A DNA stretch of 64,000 nucleotides from Paludibacteraceae bacterium (GTDB lineage Bacteria; Bacteroidota; Bacteroidia; Bacteroidales; Paludibacteraceae), in contig JAGCWA010000014.1 of NCBI GenBank assembly GCA_017962085.1, positions 1 through 64,000 of the forward strand, given 5' to 3'. Under the pieces are notes generated by a model that saw only the letters and a list, made by a program, of their open reading frames with translations, had not been told where the DNA came from and did no database searches. The position numbers and the translations under genes were made by a program. Of the stretch, positions 62,949 to 64,000 are shown piece after piece; positions within the stretch are counted from its first letter, which is position 1, and each line of letters begins with the position of its first letter.

Positions 62949-63560
62949 ATGGAGAAACACACCCACAAAAGACGAAACATCTGGTTGGCAATCATCTGCG
63001 TTGCCATCCTCGGCATAGGAATTATTTCCGTGCACGCCATTGACAAGGAGGGCACGGACAAGACCGTGACGACGGTTCGTCCCGCCAAGTGGGCGGAACC
63101 AATAGCCCTGGCTGGCGTACCGAACCTGCACAAGGTCTCGGACGGACTCTACCGCAGCGCCCAGCCTACGAGCGAGGGAATGGCCAACCTCGCGGCGATG
63201 GGGATAAAGACGGTCATCAACCTACGTGACAGGCATTCCGACTTGGATGAGATAGGCGACCTACCACTGCAAGCGAAGCGCATCGATATATTCACCGCCC
63301 ACATGAAAGACGAGTACGTCAAGGAGTTCCTCTCGATCGTGGACGACCCGAACAACGCTCCCGTCTTGGTGCATTGCCAGCATGGAGCGGACCGGACAGG
63401 GACCATGTGCGCCATGTACCGCATCCTACGCCAAGGTTGGACACCGGACGAAGCGATAGAGGAAATGAAGAACGGAGGATATAACTACCACTCTGTCTGG
63501 TCGAACATTCCCCGATTCATCCGCAAATCCGCCGCACGTCTTAGTGACCAGAAGAAATAG
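62949..63560 (+). CDS. Exported dual-specificity / tyrosine phosphatase-like protein
   Basis: 203 residues. An N-terminal membrane anchor or signal (IWLAIICVAILGIGIISVHA) is followed by a cysteine-phosphatase domain: YRSAQPTSEGMANLAAMG, the strand TVINLRDRHSDLDE, and the P-loop VHCQHGADRTGTM (HCx5R). The general acid Asp is probably in DRHSDLDEIGDL. Localisation is periplasmic by topology, which is uncommon for such enzymes. Substrate unknown; protein, inositol phosphate or lipid are possible. Co-transcribed with the gene upstream. Confidence 0.85.
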   Translation: MEKHTHKRRNIWLAIICVAILGIGIISVHAIDKEGTDKTVTTVRPAKWAEPIALAGVPNLHKVSDGLYRSAQPTSEGMANLAAMGIKTVINLRDRHSDLDEIGDLPLQAKRIDIFTAHMKDEYVKEFLSIVDDPNNAPVLVHCQHGADRTGTMCAMYRILRQGWTPDEAIEEMKNGGYNYHSVWSNIPRFIRKSAARLSDQKK

Positions 63561-63593
63561 AATCTTATAGAAACATTTTATATACCCAACGTT

Positions 63594-64000
63594 ATGAATC
63601 GGACATCAGTCTTCAAATTATTTCTCATCGGATTACTGAGCCTTACGACGAACGTCATGGCACAGGCCCAAACAAAGGCGGACTCCATAGCGAAATTCGA
63701 AGTATCCATTCCGGACGCTCATAACATAGCGGTGATCAATCCGTCTAGAATCGGGTTCATGTCATTGCAGAAATCCAAGAGCTCGAACAAGCGATACATA
63801 CAAGTGGAAAATGGCAGAATAGATTCGATAGGGAAAAAACGCACAGGCTCATACATGGGCAATGATGTTTTTGAGATACAAAGTCTATTCCTCGCCCCTG
63901 TCGCAGGTGCGGACACCATCAAAATAATGGTACAGGATGCGCAAAACAATGTCTACCAAGCATATAGTTTCCCGAGGAATCCCAGCATTGTCACATTCAC
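63594..64000 (+). CDS. Secreted hypothetical protein, partial at window edge
   Basis: At least 135 residues, running off the right edge. Signal peptide MNRTSVFKLFLIGLLSLTTN with cleavage near MAQA. The visible mature part (IAVINPSRIGFMSLQKSKSS, VAGADTIKIMVQDAQ) has no recognised family. It lies 33 bp after the phosphatase and is likely in the same operon. Confirmed by reading the frame from ATG 63594 to the edge without a stop. Confidence 0.7.
   Translation, partial: MNRTSVFKLFLIGLLSLTTNVMAQAQTKADSIAKFEVSIPDAHNIAVINPSRIGFMSLQKSKSSNKRYIQVENGRIDSIGKKRTGSYMGNDVFEIQSLFLAPVAGADTIKIMVQDAQNNVYQAYSFPRNPSIVTF

Overview
The window looks like chromosomal DNA of a member of the order Bacteroidales. Three things point there: a fused LpxC-FabZ protein, a TamL-type Omp85 lipoprotein and an ATP synthase operon ordered atpD-atpC-(membrane protein)-atpB-E-F-H-A-G; many secreted or lipidated proteins, including BspA-like leucine-rich repeat (LRR) proteins and one with a type IX-like C-terminal tail; and at least twenty copies of the Bacteroidetes -7 promoter box TAnnTTTG placed 10-90 bp before start codons. 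The genus cannot be fixed from the sequence alone. No rRNA, phage, transposase or CRISPR array was seen.

Layout. 1-4.4 kb (minus): pyrF, an HD phosphohydrolase, lpxD and lpxC-fabZ (pyrimidine and lipid A synthesis; the last gene runs off the left edge). 4.6-8.5 kb (plus): a small secreted DUF2147 protein, groES-groEL, and an exported protein that may have a caspase-like fold. 8.7-14 kb (plus): aminotransferase, LolC/E-like permease, tgt (lacking the usual zinc cysteines), LptF/G-like permease and an anchored thioredoxin. 14-26 kb: an accessory island with more A+T: a large apparently cytoplasmic LRR-Sel1 protein, three secreted BspA-like LRR proteins (two a tandem duplicate with swapped C-termini, two sharing an unnamed C-terminal domain), a pair of paralogous small membrane proteins, three orphan genes, a YafQ-type toxin-antitoxin pair and several copies of a non-coding interspersed repeat. 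26.5-33.7 kb (minus): the complete F1Fo ATP synthase operon. 34-43 kb: thiD, tRNA-Arg(TCT), tamL, a phosphoglucosamine/phosphomannomutase, ispE, a DUF2007-Usp-Usp protein and a lytic transglycosylase. 43-49.5 kb: small lipoproteins, an outer-membrane protein, a GH9 glycosidase, a SpoU methyltransferase, an unusual tRNA-Arg(ACG) and a MORN-repeat lipoprotein. 49.5-61 kb: htpG, a peptide transporter, floA, a ubiA-kdsC-DUF2520 cluster, a nitroreductase, pgeF and a GLUG-like repeat lipoprotein. 61.4-64 kb (plus): a secreted protein with ten 26-residue cysteine repeats, an exported dual-specificity phosphatase and a partial secreted protein.

How the genes fit together. Much of the housekeeping content concerns the envelope (lipid A, Lol/Lpt-type permeases, TamL, KdsC, peptidoglycan turnover), protein folding (GroESL, HtpG) and energy (ATP synthase). 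The accessory content is mostly surface-exposed or secreted repeat proteins with unknown ligands. The most unusual signals are the tRNA-Arg with a swapped 19-56 tertiary pair, the zinc-ligand-free Tgt, the domain-shuffled LRR paralogues, the possible caspase-like exported protein and the interspersed palindromic repeat family.
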